DNA of 64,000 nucleotides from Mixta calida (GCF_002953215.1 NZ_CP026378.1:2090540-2154539); one strand, 5' to 3'; shown: positions 29,611 to 41,586, counted from the first letter of the stretch. Translations and numbers: made by a program. The notes: a model not told the origin generated them from the sequence alone.

Positions 29611-29709
29611 GCAAGCTCCTCATTCTGTTGCGTGAAACATCCCTGCCTGAAAATCCCTGCTAAACGCATGGTTTTGTTATTCAATTGTTATCAAGTCTAG
29701 TTTTTATTG

Positions 29710-29723
29710 ATTGAACGTTCAAT
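29710..29723. promoter_or_regulatory. BetI operator between betT and betI
   Basis: Perfect palindrome ATTGAACGTTCAAT in the 162-bp divergent region. It resembles the E. coli BetI-protected site as I recall it. It lies 50 bp upstream of betI and about 100 bp from betT, so it can repress both; choline releases BetI. Confidence 0.78.
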
Positions 29724-29772
29724 ATAAAAAAGCTAGGCTATAGCCACATAAGTCGTTAAGAGTGACGGGACG

Positions 29773-30375
29773 ATGCCAAAAGTTGGAATGAAGGCCATAC
29801 GCCAGGCGCAGCTAATTAAAGCCACCCTGACGGTAATCGATCGGGTAGGGCTGGCGGAAGCGAGCCTCGCGGTAATCGCCAAAGAGGCGGGCGTGTCCAC
29901 CGGCATCGTCAGCCACTATTTCGGCGATAAAAACGGCCTGCTGGACGCCTGTATGCGCCAGATCCTCGCCGACCTCTACCTGGCGGTGGAGCGGCAGCGG
30001 CGGCAGGCGCCGGATACGCCGGAGGCGCAGATCCGCGCCATTATCGACGGCAATTTTGATATTTCGCAGATTGACGCGCCGGTGCTGAAAACCTGGCTGG
30101 TGTTCTGGACCAACAGCCTGCATCAGCACAACCTGCAGCGGCTGCAGACCATTAACGACCGTCGTCTCTGGTCGAACCTGACGGCGCAGTTCGCCCGCGT
30201 CATGCCGCGCGAACAGGCGCGCGCCGCCGGCAGCTGCATGGCGGCGCTGATCGACGGGCTGTGGCTGCGTATGACGCTGGCGCCGCAGCCGATGGCGGAC
30301 GGGCTCGAGCGGGCGCGTTCAATCTGTTACCAGAATCTTGCGCTCTGGCTACAGCCGGCGCAGAACATGCATTAA
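29773..30375 (+). CDS. betI: TetR-family choline-responsive repressor BetI
   Basis: 200 residues. The start [18 protein letters not shown] and the [22 protein letters not shown] are the BetI signature. The C-terminal domain ([13 protein letters not shown]) binds choline. First gene of betIBA; betB starts 11 bp after its stop. Confidence 0.96.
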   Translation: MPKVGMKAIRQAQLIKATLTVIDRVGLAEASLAVIAKEAGVSTGIVSHYFGDKNGLLDACMRQILADLYLAVERQRRQAPDTPEAQIRAIIDGNFDISQIDAPVLKTWLVFWTNSLHQHNLQRLQTINDRRLWSNLTAQFARVMPREQARAAGSCMAALIDGLWLRMTLAPQPMADGLERARSICYQNLALWLQPAQNMH

Positions 30376-30386
30376 CAGGAGAAAAC

Positions 30387-31853
30387 ATGGCAGAGCTACC
30401 ACGCCGCGGCAACTACATCAATGGCCGCGAAGAGCAGGGTCAGGGCGAGATCTTCACCACGGTGAATCCGGCCAACGGCAGGGCGCTGGCGGAGATCGCC
30501 GCCGCCAGCCGGGCGGACGTGGATCGTGCCGTCGAAAGCGCGCTGGCGGGCCAGCGTATCTGGCGCAGCTATACGCCGGTAGAGCGCAGCCGTGTGCTGC
30601 TGAAGGCGGTCGCCCTGCTGCGCGAGCGCAATCAGGCGCTGGCGGAGCTGGAGACGGCCGATACCGGCAAGCCGATTAGCGAAACCGCGGCGGTGGATAT
30701 CGTTACCGGCGCCGACGTGCTGGAGTACTACGCCGGGCTGGCGCCGGCGCTGCAGGGCGAACAGATCCCGCTGCGCGACAGCGCGCTGGTCTATACCCGC
30801 CGCGAACCGCTGGGCGTCTGCGCCGGCATCGGCGCCTGGAACTACCCGATCCAGATCGCCCTGTGGAAAAGCGCTCCGGCGCTGGCGGCCGGCAATGCGA
30901 TGATCTTCAAACCGAGCGAAGTAACGCCGCTGAGCGCGCTGGAGCTGGCGAAAATCTACAGCGAAGCGGGCCTGCCGGCCGGCGTGTTCAACGTGGTGCA
31001 GGGCGCGGCGGAAGTGGGACAGGCGCTGAGCCAGCATCCGCAGATTGAAAAAATCTCCTTCACCGGCGAGGTCAATACCGGCAAGCGGGTGATGGCGGAC
31101 GCGGCGCTGGCTAACCTGAAAGAGGTTACCCTGGAGCTGGGCGGCAAATCGCCGCTGATCGTCTTTGACGATGCCGACCTGGAGCGGGCGGTCGACGGCG
31201 CGATGATGGCCAACTTCTACAGCAGCGGCCAGGTCTGCACCAACGGCACGCGGGTATTCGTCCAGCGTTCGCTGCTGCCGGCATTTGAAAAGCGGCTACT
31301 GGAGAAAATGGCGCGCATCAAAACCGGTGACCCGCGCGATCCGTCCGTGAACTTCGGTCCGCTGGTCAGCGCGCAGCACTGTGAAAAAGTGGTCTCTTAC
31401 CTGCAGCTGGGTAAAGAAGAGGGCGCGCGTCTGCTGGCGGGCGGCAACCGCATTACCGAAGGCGCGCTGGCGCAGGGCTACTACGTCGAGCCGACAGTAT
31501 TCAGTGACTGCCACGACGAAATGCGCCTCGTACGTGAAGAGATCTTCGGCCCGGTGATGAGCATCCTGGCGTTTGATGACGAAGAGGAAGCTATCACGCG
31601 CGCCAACGCCACCGGCTATGGCCTGGCGGGCGGCGTTTTCACCCAGTCGCTGAACCGCGCGCACCGCGTGATCCATCAGCTGGAAGCGGGCATCTGTTGG
31701 GTGAACAGCTGGGGCGAATCCCCGGCGCCGATGCCGGTTGGCGGCTATAAGCTCTCGGGCGTGGGGCGTGAAAACGGCCTCGATACCCTGATGCACTACA
31801 CCCGCACCAAATCCGTGCTGATCGAGATGGGAGATTACCCGTCAGCGTTTTAA
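30387..31853 (+). CDS. betB: betaine aldehyde dehydrogenase
   Basis: 488 residues from ATG 30387 after CAGGAG. Catalytic Cys is in [13 protein letters not shown] (near residue 286) and the general base Glu in [15 protein letters not shown](P)+-binding motifs AGIGAWNYP and [11 protein letters not shown] are in place. It oxidises betaine aldehyde to glycine betaine, the osmoprotectant. The open frame can extend upstream into betI, but family length and the ribosome-binding site fix the start here. Confidence 0.97.
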   Translation: MAELPRRGNYINGREEQGQGEIFTTVNPANGRALAEIAAASRADVDRAVESALAGQRIWRSYTPVERSRVLLKAVALLRERNQALAELETADTGKPISETAAVDIVTGADVLEYYAGLAPALQGEQIPLRDSALVYTRREPLGVCAGIGAWNYPIQIALWKSAPALAAGNAMIFKPSEVTPLSALELAKIYSEAGLPAGVFNVVQGAAEVGQALSQHPQIEKISFTGEVNTGKRVMADAALANLKEVTLELGGKSPLIVFDDADLERAVDGAMMANFYSSGQVCTNGTRVFVQRSLLPAFEKRLLEKMARIKTGDPRDPSVNFGPLVSAQHCEKVVSYLQLGKEEGARLLAGGNRITEGALAQGYYVEPTVFSDCHDEMRLVREEIFGPVMSILAFDDEEEAITRANATGYGLAGGVFTQSLNRAHRVIHQLEAGICWVNSWGESPAPMPVGGYKLSGVGRENGLDTLMHYTRTKSVLIEMGDYPSAF

Positions 31854-31895
31854 TGACTAACCCGGCGGCCTGGCCCGCCGGTTTCCGGAGGTTTA

Positions 31896-33581
31896 ATGCA
31901 GAAATTTGACTACATCATTATCGGCGCAGGCTCTGCGGGCAATGTACTGGCCACGCGCCTTACCGAGGATGCTGACGTATCGGTACTGTTACTGGAAGCG
32001 GGCGGGCGCGATCACCGCTGGGACTTCCGTACCCAAATGCCAGCCGCTTTGGCTTATCCGCTGCAGGGTAAACGCTATAACTGGGCCTACGAGACCGAGC
32101 CGGAACCGCAGATGAACAACCGCCGCATGGAGTGCGGACGCGGAAAAGGGCTGGGCGGCTCTTCGCTGATCAACGGCATGTGTTATATCCGCGGCAACGC
32201 GCTCGACTACGACGGCTGGGCGAAAAAAGAGGGGCTGGAACAGTGGTCCTATCTGCACTGTCTGCCCTATTTCCGCCGCGCGGAGAAGCGCGACATTGGC
32301 GAGAATGACTATCACGGCGGCGAAGGCTACCTGAGCGTCACCACGCCGAAGGTGGGCAACAATCCGCTCTACCGCGCCTTTATCGAAGCGGCGAAGCAGG
32401 CGGGGCATCATGAAACCGACGATCTGAACGGCTACCGTCAGGATGGTTTTGGGCCGATGGATCGCACCGTCACGCCGCAGGGACGGCGCTCCAGCACCGC
32501 GCGCGGCTATCTCGACGTGGCGAAAACGCGGCCGAACCTGACTATTGTCACCCGTGCGCAGACCGATCGTATCCTGTTTGAGGGCAAAACCGCCACCGGC
32601 GTCACCTGGCTGCGCAAAGGGCAGCGCCAGCAGGCGACCGCCACGCGCGAAGTGCTGCTCTGCGCCGGCGCAATCGCCTCGCCGCAGATCCTGCAGCGCT
32701 CCGGCGTCGGCCCGGAAGAGTGGCTGCGCGAACTGGATATCGACGTGGTGCATGCGCTGCCGGGCGTCGGCCGTAACCTGCAGGATCATCTGGAAATCTA
32801 TATGCAGTACCGCTGCAAAGAGCCGATCTCGCTCTATCCGGCGCTAAAGTGGTGGAACCAGCCGGCGATCGGCGCAGAATGGCTGCTGAAAGGCACCGGC
32901 ATCGGCGCCAGCAATCAGTTCGAGGCGGGCGGCTTTATCCGCAGCGATAATCACCCGGAGTGGCCCGATCTGCAATATCACTTCCTGCCGGTGGCGATTA
33001 ACTACAACGGCAGTAGCCCGGTTAAACAGCATGGCTTTCAGGCGCACGTCGGGCCGATGCGCTCAATGAGCCGCGGGCGCATTAAGCTGAAATCGAAAGA
33101 TCCCTATGACGCGCCCTCGATCTTTTTCAACTATATGTCGGAAACCCGCGACTGGGTGGAGTTCCGCGCGGCGGTGCGCCTGACCCGTGAAATCATGCGC
33201 CAGCCGGCGCTGGAGCCTTACTGCGGCGCGGAGATCCAGCCGGGCTTCGCGGTGCAGAGCGACGAGCAGATCGACGCCTTTATCCGCGAGCATGCGGAAA
33301 CTGCCTATCACCCGTGCGGCAGCTGCGCCATGGGCTATGGCGAGATGGACGTGGTCGACGATCAGGGTCGCGTGCATGGCCTGCAGCGCCTGCGCGTGGT
33401 GGATGCCTCGATCATGCCGCAAATTACCACCGGCAACCTGAATGCGCCGACGGTGATGATCGCCGAGAAGATGTCTGACATCATTCGCGGGCGTGCGCCG
33501 CTGGCGCCGTCGCAGGCGGATTACTATCGGCTGCAGCGCGAGCAGGAAATTGCCGCGGCGGACGCAGCGGAAAGCGCCTGA
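31896..33581 (+). CDS. betA: choline dehydrogenase
   Basis: 561 residues of the GMC oxidoreductase family. The FAD motif is [17 protein letters not shown] at residues 6-22 and the GMC signatures are [13 protein letters not shown] and [15 protein letters not shown]. The C-terminal active site includes [10 protein letters not shown] and the [10 protein letters not shown] motif. It is membrane-associated and oxidises choline to betaine aldehyde. The gene follows betB by 42 bp. Confidence 0.97.
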   Translation: MQKFDYIIIGAGSAGNVLATRLTEDADVSVLLLEAGGRDHRWDFRTQMPAALAYPLQGKRYNWAYETEPEPQMNNRRMECGRGKGLGGSSLINGMCYIRGNALDYDGWAKKEGLEQWSYLHCLPYFRRAEKRDIGENDYHGGEGYLSVTTPKVGNNPLYRAFIEAAKQAGHHETDDLNGYRQDGFGPMDRTVTPQGRRSSTARGYLDVAKTRPNLTIVTRAQTDRILFEGKTATGVTWLRKGQRQQATATREVLLCAGAIASPQILQRSGVGPEEWLRELDIDVVHALPGVGRNLQDHLEIYMQYRCKEPISLYPALKWWNQPAIGAEWLLKGTGIGASNQFEAGGFIRSDNHPEWPDLQYHFLPVAINYNGSSPVKQHGFQAHVGPMRSMSRGRIKLKSKDPYDAPSIFFNYMSETRDWVEFRAAVRLTREIMRQPALEPYCGAEIQPGFAVQSDEQIDAFIREHAETAYHPCGSCAMGYGEMDVVDDQGRVHGLQRLRVVDASIMPQITTGNLNAPTVMIAEKMSDIIRGRAPLAPSQADYYRLQREQEIAAADAAESA

Positions 33582-33616
33582 CGCGGCGGCCATCACCTGG
33601 GATTCAGGCGACGCCA

Positions 33617-33648
33617 TAAAAAAAGCCGGTCATCAGACCGGCTTTTTT
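33617..33648. terminator. bidirectional terminator between betA and nth
   Basis: Hairpin AAAGCCGGT-CATCAG-ACCGGCTTT with A and T runs on both sides. Confidence 0.9.
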
Positions 33649-33662
33649 ATGCCCGCGCGGCG

Positions 33663-34298
33663 TTACAGATCGGTTTTCTCTTTATATTCGCAGAGATCTT
33701 CAATCAGGCAGGAGCCACAGCGCGGCTTACGCGCGATGCAGGTGTAACGGCCATGCAGGATCAGCCAGTGGTGACAGTCGACCTTAAACTCCTTCGGCAC
33801 CACCTTCAGCAGCTTCTCCTCAACTTGCTCGACATTCTTGCCGGGCGCGAAGTGAGTGCGGTTGCAGACGCGGAAAATATGGGTGTCGACGGCGATAGTC
33901 GGCCAGCCGAAGGCGGTGTTCAGCACCACGTTGGCGGTTTTCCTGCCGACGCCGGGCAGCGCCTCCAGCGCGGCGCGATCTTCCGGCACCTCGCCCTGAT
34001 GCTTTTCCAGCAGAATGCGGCAGGTTTTAATCACATTCTCCGCTTTGCTGTTAAACAGGCCGATGGTCCTGATATAGCTTTTTACCCCTTCGACCCCCAG
34101 CTCCAGCATCGCGGCGGGCGTATTGGCCACCGGATAGAGCTTCGCCGTCGCCTTGTTGACGCTAACGTCGGTAGCCTGCGCCGACAGCAGCACGGCGATC
34201 AGCAGCTCAAAAGGAGAGCTGAAGTTCAGCTCAGTGGTCGGGTGCGGGTTGTTCGCCCGCAGCCGCGACAAAATTTCATAGCGTTTTTCTTTATTCAC
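33663..34298 (-). CDS. nth: endonuclease III
   Basis: 211 residues with a GTG start. The helix-hairpin-helix [14 protein letters not shown] carries catalytic Lys120, and Asp138 follows in AVDTHIFRV. Four Cys at the end ([17 protein letters not shown]) bind a [4Fe-4S] cluster. It removes oxidised pyrimidines from DNA and nicks the strand. The start overlaps the rsxE stop by 4 nt (GTGA), so it is translationally coupled and is the last gene of the rsx operon. Confidence 0.97.
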   Translation of the reverse strand: MNKEKRYEILSRLRANNPHPTTELNFSSPFELLIAVLLSAQATDVSVNKATAKLYPVANTPAAMLELGVEGVKSYIRTIGLFNSKAENVIKTCRILLEKHQGEVPEDRAALEALPGVGRKTANVVLNTAFGWPTIAVDTHIFRVCNRTHFAPGKNVEQVEEKLLKVVPKEFKVDCHHWLILHGRYTCIARKPRCGSCLIEDLCEYKEKTDL

Positions 34299-34990
34299 AC
34301 CGCTTTCTCAGTCTGGCCCTGCGGCAGTTCGCGATCGCGCTGGGCGGCGGCGCGCGCCTTCAGTTTCTGGTCGAGAAGATATTTCGCCGCCAGCAGCATG
34401 CCAAGACCGATAAAGGCGCCCGGCGGCAGCATCGCCAGCAGCATCGGCGAATCGAAATGCACCACCTCCACGCGCAGGACTTTCGCCCACGGGCCAAGCA
34501 GCTGATCGGCGCCGTTGAAAAGGGTGCCGTTTCCGATAATCTCACGCAGCGATCCGAGCACGAACATCGCGCTGGTGGCGCCCATGCCAATGGCGAAGCC
34601 GTCCAGCGCCGACAGCGGAATGCTGCTTTTCGACGCCACCGCTTCCGCGCGGCCCACCACGATGCAGTTGGTGACGATCAGCGGAATAAAAATCCCCAGC
34701 GACTGATAAAGCCCCCAGGCGTAAGCGTTGATCAGCATCTGCACGCAGCTCACCACCGAGGCGATGATCATCACGTAGATCGGGATGCGGATTTCCGACG
34801 GCACCCAGCGGCGCGAGGCGGAGATCGCGCTATTGGTGATGGTCAGCACCAGCGTGGTCGCCAGGCCGAGCCCCAACGCGTTAGTGGCGGTCGAGGTCAC
34901 CGCCAGCAGCGGGCAAAGGCCCAGCAGCTGTACCAGCGCGGAGTTATTTTTCCACAGCCCGCCGATTAATAAATTTTTAGCTTCACTCAT
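34295..34990 (-). CDS. rsxE: electron transport complex subunit RsxE
   Basis: 231 residues from ATG 34990 ([20 protein letters not shown]), the E. coli length. Six membrane helices; homologous to RsxA and NqrD/NqrE. It is part of the inner-membrane Rsx (Rnf) complex that reduces the [2Fe-2S] cluster of SoxR to switch off the oxidative response. Its start overlaps rsxG by 8 nt. Confidence 0.96.
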   Translation of the reverse strand: MSEAKNLLIGGLWKNNSALVQLLGLCPLLAVTSTATNALGLGLATTLVLTITNSAISASRRWVPSEIRIPIYVMIIASVVSCVQMLINAYAWGLYQSLGIFIPLIVTNCIVVGRAEAVASKSSIPLSALDGFAIGMGATSAMFVLGSLREIIGNGTLFNGADQLLGPWAKVLRVEVVHFDSPMLLAMLPPGAFIGLGMLLAAKYLLDQKLKARAAAQRDRELPQGQTEKAV

Positions 34991-35615
34991 TTGCGTCTCC
35001 ACAGTCGGGTAGCGAAGAGAGTTTCTCCGGCAGCGTTTCAATAAGCAGCGTAGTGCGTTTAGCGGCGTTCACCACCGCGCGTGGGGTAATGGTGGCGCCG
35101 GTGAACTGATCGAAATCGCCGCCATCTTTTTTTACCGCGAAATGGCTGTCGTTCGCGCCGTGCAGCTGAACGCCGCTAAAGCGGGTGATCCAGTCGGAAA
35201 TGCGTAGCTCGATCTTATCGCCGAGGCCCGGCGTCTCATGATGCTCCACCACGCGCACGCCCAGCACCTTGCCCTGGAAATCCGCGCCGACCAGCATCTG
35301 AATTGCGCCAGAATAGCCGTCCGGCGCGGTGGTCTCAAGCGCCGCCGCTACCGGCTGATTGTTTTTACGCGCCACGTAGAGGTAATGCGGCTTGTCATTG
35401 CCCAGCGCGCTGTCTGTGACAACGTAACATTCATGCTGCATCACGTTATCGTACAGCTCCGGCGGCACCACCTGATCCAGCAGCAGCTTTTGCTGCACCG
35501 AGGTCTGGTGGGCGATGGTCGGCTTAGTCACCGTGTTGATCACCGCAGTCAGGCCGGTAGTAACGGCGGCGAACAGCGCCAGCGTCACGCCATTTTTACG
35601 TATGGTATCCAGCAT
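34983..35615 (-). CDS. rsxG: electron transport complex subunit RsxG, FMN-binding
   Basis: 210 residues. One N-terminal helix is followed by a periplasmic FMN-binding domain. The flavinylation motif TGATIT (near residue 175) carries the Thr that receives FMN by phosphoester bond, a job done by ApbE. Other conserved blocks: [12 protein letters not shown] and DGYSGAIQ. It accepts electrons within the Rsx complex. Confidence 0.95.
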   Translation of the reverse strand: MLDTIRKNGVTLALFAAVTTGLTAVINTVTKPTIAHQTSVQQKLLLDQVVPPELYDNVMQHECYVVTDSALGNDKPHYLYVARKNNQPVAAALETTAPDGYSGAIQMLVGADFQGKVLGVRVVEHHETPGLGDKIELRISDWITRFSGVQLHGANDSHFAVKKDGGDFDQFTGATITPRAVVNAAKRTTLLIETLPEKLSSLPDCGDANE

Positions 35616-35618
35616 GGC

Positions 35619-36677
35619 TTACTCCTTGCGATGGCCGTATACGCGCGGCTGGGTGTAGTAATCGATCAGCGGCACGCAGATGTTGGCCAACAGCACGGCG
35701 AACGCCACGCCGTCCGGGTAGCCGCCAAAGCTGCGGATCAGCCATACCAGCAGACCGATCAGCGCGCCGAAAATCAGCCGGCCTTTATTGGTGGTCGAGG
35801 CGGTAATCGGGTCGGTAGCGATAAAAAACGCGCCCAGCATCGTCGCGCCGGAAAAGAGATGGATCAGCGGCGAAGCGAGCGTGCCGGGCGAGAAAAACCA
35901 ACCCAACGTCGCGCACACCGCCAGCGAAGCCAGGAAGCTGACAGGGATATGCCAGCGAATGGTGTTGGTCAGCAGCAGGAACAGGCCGCCCAGCAGGAAG
36001 CCGATATTGACCCACTGCCAGCCGATGCCGGCGACAGCGCCGCCGAAAATCGGCTGCGCCAGCAGCTGCTCCGCGCTGTGTCCGGCACGCAGACCGGTTT
36101 TGAAGGTATCGAGCGGCGTCGCCTGGCTGACGCCGTCAGCGCCCATTTGCAGCTGCTGGATGGTATCGCCCGCCAGCGTGTGATGGGTGAAGATCATGCT
36201 CAGCGAATCGAACAGGCCCGGCGTTACCGACTGCAACGCTTCCGGCGGCAGCCAGCTGGTCATTTGCATCGGGAAAGAGATCAGCAGCACCACATAGCCG
36301 ATCATTGCCGGATTAAACGGATTTTGTCCGAGGCCGCCGTAAAGCTGTTTGGCGATAATAATGGCAAAGGCGGTACCGATAACGATCAACCACCAGGGTG
36401 CCAGCGGCGGCAGACTGACGCCCAACAGCAGGGCGGTGAGCAACGCGGAGTGGTCGCCCAGATTCGCCAGCACCGGCTGCTTGCGCAGGTGGAGGATCGC
36501 CGCTTCGGTGCCCCATGCGGTCAGGGCTGCCAGCGCCACCTGAATCAGGTTGCCGTAGCCGAAAAAGTACCACTGAGCGGCCATGCCGGGCAGCGCCGCC
36601 AGCAGCACCAGCATCATGATGCGGCTGGTGGCCCGATGGTTATGGGTATAAGGGGAACTTGCTATACGAAAAGCCAT
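35619..36677 (-). CDS. rsxD: electron transport complex subunit RsxD, FMN-binding
   Basis: 352 residues with about ten membrane helices. Thr187 in SQATPLDT is the likely covalent FMN site, the same number as in the E. coli protein. [18 protein letters not shown] is in the C-terminal half. It is homologous to NqrB. Stop and start lie 3 nt from rsxG and immediately next to rsxC. Confidence 0.96.
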   Translation of the reverse strand: MAFRIASSPYTHNHRATSRIMMLVLLAALPGMAAQWYFFGYGNLIQVALAALTAWGTEAAILHLRKQPVLANLGDHSALLTALLLGVSLPPLAPWWLIVIGTAFAIIIAKQLYGGLGQNPFNPAMIGYVVLLISFPMQMTSWLPPEALQSVTPGLFDSLSMIFTHHTLAGDTIQQLQMGADGVSQATPLDTFKTGLRAGHSAEQLLAQPIFGGAVAGIGWQWVNIGFLLGGLFLLLTNTIRWHIPVSFLASLAVCATLGWFFSPGTLASPLIHLFSGATMLGAFFIATDPITASTTNKGRLIFGALIGLLVWLIRSFGGYPDGVAFAVLLANICVPLIDYYTQPRVYGHRKE

Positions 36678-39173
36678 TTAATCCTCTAAGCCTGTTTGCT
36701 GCTGTGCTTTACGCGCTTTGGCGCGCGCAACGGCGGCGGCCACGGCGGCTTTACGGCGCGCGTCCGCTTCATCCGTGTCGGCGTTCTCCGCCGCCTGTTG
36801 TTGTGCTTTTTTCGCTTTGGCACGGGCGACGGCCGCTTCAATAGCCGCCTTACGCGCATCGACCGGCGCGGCGTCAGCGCTTTCCGGCTCGGCGGCGGCT
36901 AAAGGCACGCTTTCGCTTTCCGGCGTCATCGCATCCGTTGATGGCACGCTCTGGCTTTCCGTTTCGGTCTCTTCAGCGGCGTGATGTTTCTCCGCCGTCG
37001 CCTGCTGCGCCTTTTTGGCTTTGGCGCGGGCGATGGCGGTGGCGACTGCAACCTTACGCGCGTCAGCGGCTTCAGCCATGCGCTCGCTTTCCGGCATTAT
37101 CGCCTCCGCTGCGTCAGGCGCGCTTTCGCTTGCCGCGGCATCCTGCGCCTGCTGCGCTTTCTTCGCTTTGGCGCGGGCGATAGCGGCTTCCACCGCCGCC
37201 TTGCGCGGGTCAACCGCGTCAGGGGCGCTGTCGCTTGCCGCGGCATCCTGCGCCTGCTGCGCTTTCTTCGCTTTGGCGCGGGCGATAGCGGCTTCCACCG
37301 CCGCCTTGCGCGGGTCAACCGCGTCAGGGGCGCTGTCGCTTGCCGCGGCATCCTGCGCCTGCTGTGCTTTCTTCGCTTTGGCGCGGGCGATAGCGGCTTC
37401 TACCGCCGCCTTGCGCGGATCCGCTGCGCCGCTCTGAATTTCCGCGTTATCCTGTTCCTGCTGCGCTTTTTTCGCTTTGGCGCGGGCGATAGCGGCTTCC
37501 ACCGCCGCCTTGCGCGGATCGCACGCCTGACGCGACAGCGGCTCGGTCTCCGCCTGTTTTTCCGCCTGACGCTGGCGCGCCAGCGCTTTACGCGCCTCGC
37601 GCTGGGCAATGACGGCGGCGTTATCGGGCGCGTCGCCCGCGTTAACGTCAACCTCTGCCGCTTTCTTCGCCTTCACGCGCGCCAGCGCAGCGGCGATTTC
37701 ATCCTGTTCGCTGGCGCTAACCTTACGCTTCGCCTGCGCATGACGCGCTTCACGGGCCAGTTTTTCCCGTTCCAGACGCGCCTGACGCGCTTCAAAGCGC
37801 GCTTTCGCTTCGGCGGTGCGTTTCGCTTCCAGATCGATAGCGCGCAGTTCCGCCTTCTCCTGGCGGTAATACTGCACCAGTGGAATATTACTGGGGCAAA
37901 CCCAGGCGCAGGCGCCGCATTCGATGCAATCGTCAATATGGTAAGCGCGCGCCTTGTCGTGATCGGCGCCCTGGCTGTACCAGTAGAGCTGCTGCGGCAG
38001 CAGATTGGCCGGGCAGGCGTCGGCGCAGGCGCTGCAACGGATGCAGGAAAGCTCCGGCTGCGGTTCGCCCATCTCGCTGGCCGACGGCGCCAGCAGACAG
38101 TTGGTGATTTTCACCACCGGCACATCCAGCGCTGGCAGGGTAAAGCCCATTAGCGGACCGCCCATAATCACCATCTGCTTTGGCTGCGGCTGAAAGCCCG
38201 CATGGTGCAGCAGATGGCTGACCGGCGTGCCGAGCCGTCCCCAGACGTTGCCCGGCTGCGTCACCGCTTCGCCGGTCAGGGTCACGACGCGTTCGGTCAG
38301 CGGCTCGCCGTCGATAATCGCGCGCTTCACGGCCCAGGCGGTGCCGACGTTCTGCATCAGCACGCCGATATCGGAGGAGCGCCCGCCATGCGGCACCTCT
38401 TTGCCGGTCAGAATTTTGGTCAGCTGCTTCGCGCCGCCGGAAGGATATTTGGTAGGAATAACGCGCAGCTGCAAATCATTGGCGCCGCCCAGCGCGCGCT
38501 TCAGCGCGGCGATTGCTTCCGGCTTGTTGTCTTCAATGCCGATTAGCACACGCTCCGCCTGTAATACCCAGGCGAGAATACGACTGCCTTCAATTACCTC
38601 ATCGGCGCAGTCCTGCATCAGGCGGTCATCGGCGGTGATATAGGGTTCGCACTCGGCGGCATTGATAATCAGCGTGCGGGTGCTGTTCAGCCCGCCTTTT
38701 AGTTTGGTCGCGGTTGGGAAGCCCGCGCCGCCGAGTCCGGCGACGCCCGCCTGGTGAATACGTTTAATCACTTCTTCACGCGGCAGCTGGCGATAATCCG
38801 CCACGCCGTCGCGCTCGATCCAGCGATCTTCGCCGTCGGGGGCGATAAATACCGACATCTCCGCCAGACCGGAAGGGTGCGCGGTCATATGTGGGCCGAT
38901 TGCCTCAATCACGCCTGAGGTCGGCGCATGCACCGGCAGCATTCGCCCGGTTCCGAAGGTCAGCGGCTGGCCGCGCAGCACTTTATCGCCGGGTTTGACG
39001 CAGATTTCGCCTTCGTGGCCGATATGCTGCTTTAACGGAATGATAAAGCGATCCGCCAGCGGCAGCTGACGCAGCGGCGTGCCGTTGGACTGGGTCTTCA
39101 TTTCAGGCGGATGAATGCCGCCGTCAAAGTCCCAAATCTTATCTTTACGGAAGATATTCAGTAGGTTAAGCAT
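36678..39173 (-). CDS. rsxC: electron transport complex subunit RsxC with expanded C-terminal repeats
   Basis: 831 residues from ATG 39173 ([19 protein letters not shown]), longer than E. coli RsxC (740). The NADH/FMN region contains [12 protein letters not shown], and two [4Fe-4S] motifs follow: [12 protein letters not shown] near residue 375 and [12 protein letters not shown] near 415. From about residue 590 the tail has seven copies of a helix unit of the type [20 protein letters not shown], separated by acidic or Ser/Ala-rich linkers. Three of the central units are almost identical in DNA. Start overlaps rsxB by 8 nt. Confidence 0.95.
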   Translation of the reverse strand: MLNLLNIFRKDKIWDFDGGIHPPEMKTQSNGTPLRQLPLADRFIIPLKQHIGHEGEICVKPGDKVLRGQPLTFGTGRMLPVHAPTSGVIEAIGPHMTAHPSGLAEMSVFIAPDGEDRWIERDGVADYRQLPREEVIKRIHQAGVAGLGGAGFPTATKLKGGLNSTRTLIINAAECEPYITADDRLMQDCADEVIEGSRILAWVLQAERVLIGIEDNKPEAIAALKRALGGANDLQLRVIPTKYPSGGAKQLTKILTGKEVPHGGRSSDIGVLMQNVGTAWAVKRAIIDGEPLTERVVTLTGEAVTQPGNVWGRLGTPVSHLLHHAGFQPQPKQMVIMGGPLMGFTLPALDVPVVKITNCLLAPSASEMGEPQPELSCIRCSACADACPANLLPQQLYWYSQGADHDKARAYHIDDCIECGACAWVCPSNIPLVQYYRQEKAELRAIDLEAKRTAEAKARFEARQARLEREKLAREARHAQAKRKVSASEQDEIAAALARVKAKKAAEVDVNAGDAPDNAAVIAQREARKALARQRQAEKQAETEPLSRQACDPRKAAVEAAIARAKAKKAQQEQDNAEIQSGAADPRKAAVEAAIARAKAKKAQQAQDAAASDSAPDAVDPRKAAVEAAIARAKAKKAQQAQDAAASDSAPDAVDPRKAAVEAAIARAKAKKAQQAQDAAASESAPDAAEAIMPESERMAEAADARKVAVATAIARAKAKKAQQATAEKHHAAEETETESQSVPSTDAMTPESESVPLAAAEPESADAAPVDARKAAIEAAVARAKAKKAQQQAAENADTDEADARRKAAVAAAVARAKARKAQQQTGLED
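37128..37416. repeat. 105-bp tandem repeat inside rsxC
   Basis: Units begin at 37128, 37233 and 37338, exactly 105 bp (35 codons) apart. They are nearly identical in sequence, differing at only a few bases; the third diverges near 37416. Each codes one Ala/Lys-rich helix plus a linker ([14 protein letters not shown]). High identity suggests recent expansion by slippage or recombination. Confidence 0.93.
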
Positions 39174-39744
39174 GACTTTCCACAGGAATGACCCGTACCG
39201 GGATGGTTTGCAGATCCCATTTCCAGTTAGCCGTGGTGGTGGCAACCGGACGCATTTCAATACAGTCGGTTGGGCAGGGAGCGACGCAGAGATCGCAGCC
39301 GGTGCAGACGTCGCTCAGCACGGTGTGCATCGCACGCGTGGCGCCGACGATCGCATCGACCGGACAGGCCTGAATGCACTTAGTGCAGCCGATGCAGTTC
39401 GCTTCGTCAATCCAGGCCACGGTGCGCACCGGTTCTTTCGCGCTTTCGTCGCCGTCGATCGGCTGCGGCTCCACATTGAGCAGGCCCGCCAGCTTCAGCA
39501 TCGTCTGTTCGCCGCCGGGGGCGCATTTATTGATCGCCTCGCCGTTGTTGCCCACCGCTTCGGCGTAGGGGCGACAGCCGGGATAGCCGCACTGCCCGCA
39601 CTGGCTCTGCGGCAAAATGGCGTCGATTTGTTCAACGATCGGGTCCGCTTCCACTTTAAAGCGGCGTGACGCATAGCCCAACAGCCCACCGAAAATCAGG
39701 CACAGGGCGCTAATTGCAGCAATAGCTATCCAGATAGCGGTCAT
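39166..39744 (-). CDS. rsxB: electron transport complex subunit RsxB, iron-sulfur protein
   Basis: 192 residues. An N-terminal helix is followed by a [13 protein letters not shown] cluster motif and two ferredoxin motifs, [12 protein letters not shown] and [12 protein letters not shown]. It passes electrons between RsxC and the membrane subunits. Its ATG overlaps the rsxA stop by 1 nt. Confidence 0.97.
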   Translation of the reverse strand: MTAIWIAIAAISALCLIFGGLLGYASRRFKVEADPIVEQIDAILPQSQCGQCGYPGCRPYAEAVGNNGEAINKCAPGGEQTMLKLAGLLNVEPQPIDGDESAKEPVRTVAWIDEANCIGCTKCIQACPVDAIVGATRAMHTVLSDVCTGCDLCVAPCPTDCIEMRPVATTTANWKWDLQTIPVRVIPVESHA

Positions 39745-40325
39745 CAGAATTTCACCAGACCAGTAAAGCCCATAAAGGCCAGCGCCATCAGGCCAGCCGT
39801 GATCAGGGCGATAGAGGAACCCTTGAACGGGGCCGGCACATTCGCCAGCACCAGACGTTCACGCATACCGGCAAACAGCACCATCACCAGCGAAAAGCCC
39901 AGCGAGGCGCTGAAGCCGTAAAGCGCCGCCTGCAAAAAGGTATGGTTGAGGTTGACGCTTAGCAACGGCACCGCCAGCACCGCGCAGTTGGTGGTGATCA
40001 GCGGCAAAAAGATACCCAGCAGGCGATAGAGCGCCGGGCTGGTCTTACGCACCACCATCTCCGTGAACTGCACGGTGACGGCGATCACGAGGATATAGGC
40101 CAGCGTGCGCAGATAGACCAGATCCAGCGGCAGCAGAATAAGGTGATTCACCAGCCAGGCGCAGATCGAGGCCAGGGTTATAACGAATGTGGTCGCGAGG
40201 CCCATGCCAATCGCCGTTTCCAGCTTTTTGGAAACGCCCATAAAGGGACAAAGGCCGAGAAACTTCACCAGAACGAAGTTATTCACCAGCACTGTGCCAA
40301 CGAAAAGAAGCAGGTAATCGGTCAT
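39744..40325 (-). CDS. rsxA: electron transport complex subunit RsxA
   Basis: 193 residues with six membrane helices. Conserved [14 protein letters not shown] near the start and ITTNCAVL in the middle place it as the RsxA/NqrE type, paired in opposite topology with RsxE. First gene of rsxABCDGE-nth, all on the minus strand and nearly all overlapping. Confidence 0.97.
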   Translation of the reverse strand: MTDYLLLFVGTVLVNNFVLVKFLGLCPFMGVSKKLETAIGMGLATTFVITLASICAWLVNHLILLPLDLVYLRTLAYILVIAVTVQFTEMVVRKTSPALYRLLGIFLPLITTNCAVLAVPLLSVNLNHTFLQAALYGFSASLGFSLVMVLFAGMRERLVLANVPAPFKGSSIALITAGLMALAFMGFTGLVKF

Positions 40326-40449
40326 CGTATCGCCCGGGGTTACAAAAGGTACTTATTATCAGTTATTCCCGGCGCCATCACAACGGCGCGGGCGGCGGGA
40401 GGAAGGACAAAAGCACTCATGATTAAATTATTGCGTTTTTTCGCGCCGC

Positions 40450-40893
40450 TCAGGGCGCGATAAAGGTCTTTTTCACCCGCTGCGATCGGCGAAAATAGGG
40501 CACCAGCGTCGCCGCCGCCAGCAGCGCCAGCAGCAGGGAGCGCACCGCCGCGCCGTCGGCGATCGGCGAAAAGGCGAAGGTTTTTAATGCCAGCGCCACG
40601 GTCAACAGCAGCCAGATAATGTAGTGGCGAGGCAGGCGGCGCGAGCGCTGGCAGAAAATCCAGGTGACCCAGGCGCTGTATAACCAGACCGCCAGCGAGG
40701 TGGCCAGCGACAGGCCCCATTGCGTCAGAAACGCCGTATCGTGGCTAAACAGCGCGTCGCGCCAGGCGGGGTTAAACAGCGCGCCGATATACATCACAAC
40801 CACCAGTGCGCTGGTGAGCACGGTCAGAATCAGCCAGGCGAGCGGCAGCAGCAGCCAGCCGCCGAGGCGTGGCGCGGGGGACGTTAACGGCAT
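40450..40893 (-). CDS. ydgK: DUF2569 inner-membrane protein YdgK
   Basis: 147 residues with four predicted membrane helices and the DUF2569 start (LGGWLLLPLAWLI). E. coli YdgK is slightly shorter and sits at the same place upstream of rsxA. Function unknown. The 124-bp gap to rsxA could hold a separate rsx promoter. Confidence 0.85.
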   Translation of the reverse strand: MPLTSPAPRLGGWLLLPLAWLILTVLTSALVVVMYIGALFNPAWRDALFSHDTAFLTQWGLSLATSLAVWLYSAWVTWIFCQRSRRLPRHYIIWLLLTVALALKTFAFSPIADGAAVRSLLLALLAAATLVPYFRRSQRVKKTFIAP

Positions 40894-41007
40894 AAAGCAT
40901 TCCTTGTACAGCGAAACGGCGGCGTGAGGCAGGTGATGGCCAAACCCGTCACGCCCGATATGGACCCGGTATTATACGGAAAAGCGGGGGGAGGAAACAG
41001 GCAGGAT

Positions 41008-41223
41008 TTATACCACGTAGCGCCAGACCGATTTCGGCACTTCGCCTAAATTGAATAATTTACCGCCGGAAACCAGCTCGGCGCGACGATGATCGGCAGC
41101 GCGATACATATTCATCAGTTCACGATCGTCGGTAAGAGAATAATTAAGATGATCGAATAACTTTTCCAGGCTTTCAGAGGTATTCACTTTACGAAATTTC
41201 AACAGGTAATCTTGCGCTGTCAT
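41008..41223 (-). CDS. cnu: Hha/YmoA-family H-NS partner Cnu (YdgT)
   Basis: 71 residues from ATG 41223 ([15 protein letters not shown]). [16 protein letters not shown] is the family core. It binds H-NS and StpA and helps silence AT-rich genes; in E. coli it was found as an oriC-binding complex component. Start chosen to match the 71-residue family length; an in-frame ATG three codons earlier exists. Confidence 0.95.
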   Translation of the reverse strand: MTAQDYLLKFRKVNTSESLEKLFDHLNYSLTDDRELMNMYRAADHRRAELVSGGKLFNLGEVPKSVWRYVV

Positions 41224-41259
41224 AATAACCATAATAATGGAGAGAAGGTTGAGCGACTC

Positions 41260-41287
41260 AGTATAGGGAGGCCGCGGCGTCTGTCCA
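41260..41287 (-). promoter_or_regulatory. candidate cnu promoter
   Basis: Minus-strand -35 TGGACA (41282-41287), 16-bp spacer, -10 TATACT (41260-41265), 37 bp upstream of the cnu ATG. Confidence 0.55.
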
Positions 41288-41586
41288 GATCCTGCCGGGT
41301 AAAAAAACGCTAAATTCAGAAAATAGCGCTGTCCGTCGACAGATGAAATTCAAATTTATACTTTTAAAAAGGTGTGACGCTGTTACAGCACATTCTTTTT
41401 CTCTTAAATGTGAAAAAATTGACCATTTATACCAGGAATATTCTGAACAAATAGTTTTCCCTTACGCCGGTTCATATCAGGGAAAGGTGACGATCCGGCG
41501 ATCGCACCTGAGGGATAATAAACCTGTTTTTTGCGCGGTTAATTAAAAATAATTAACATTTGCGCTAAAAGCGCAAAAAACAACAT

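Noticed and set aside
36981..38153. Long plus-strand frames across rsxC
   Set aside because: Antisense images of the Ala/Lys-rich repeats and GC-rich codon use in rsxC; composition (Arg, Phe, Leu runs) is typical of a shadow frame.
41343..41546. 67-codon open frame upstream of ytfQ
   Set aside because: No ribosome-binding site, AT-rich and biased, no recognisable family, and it overlaps no conserved block; treated as chance in an AT-rich regulatory region.
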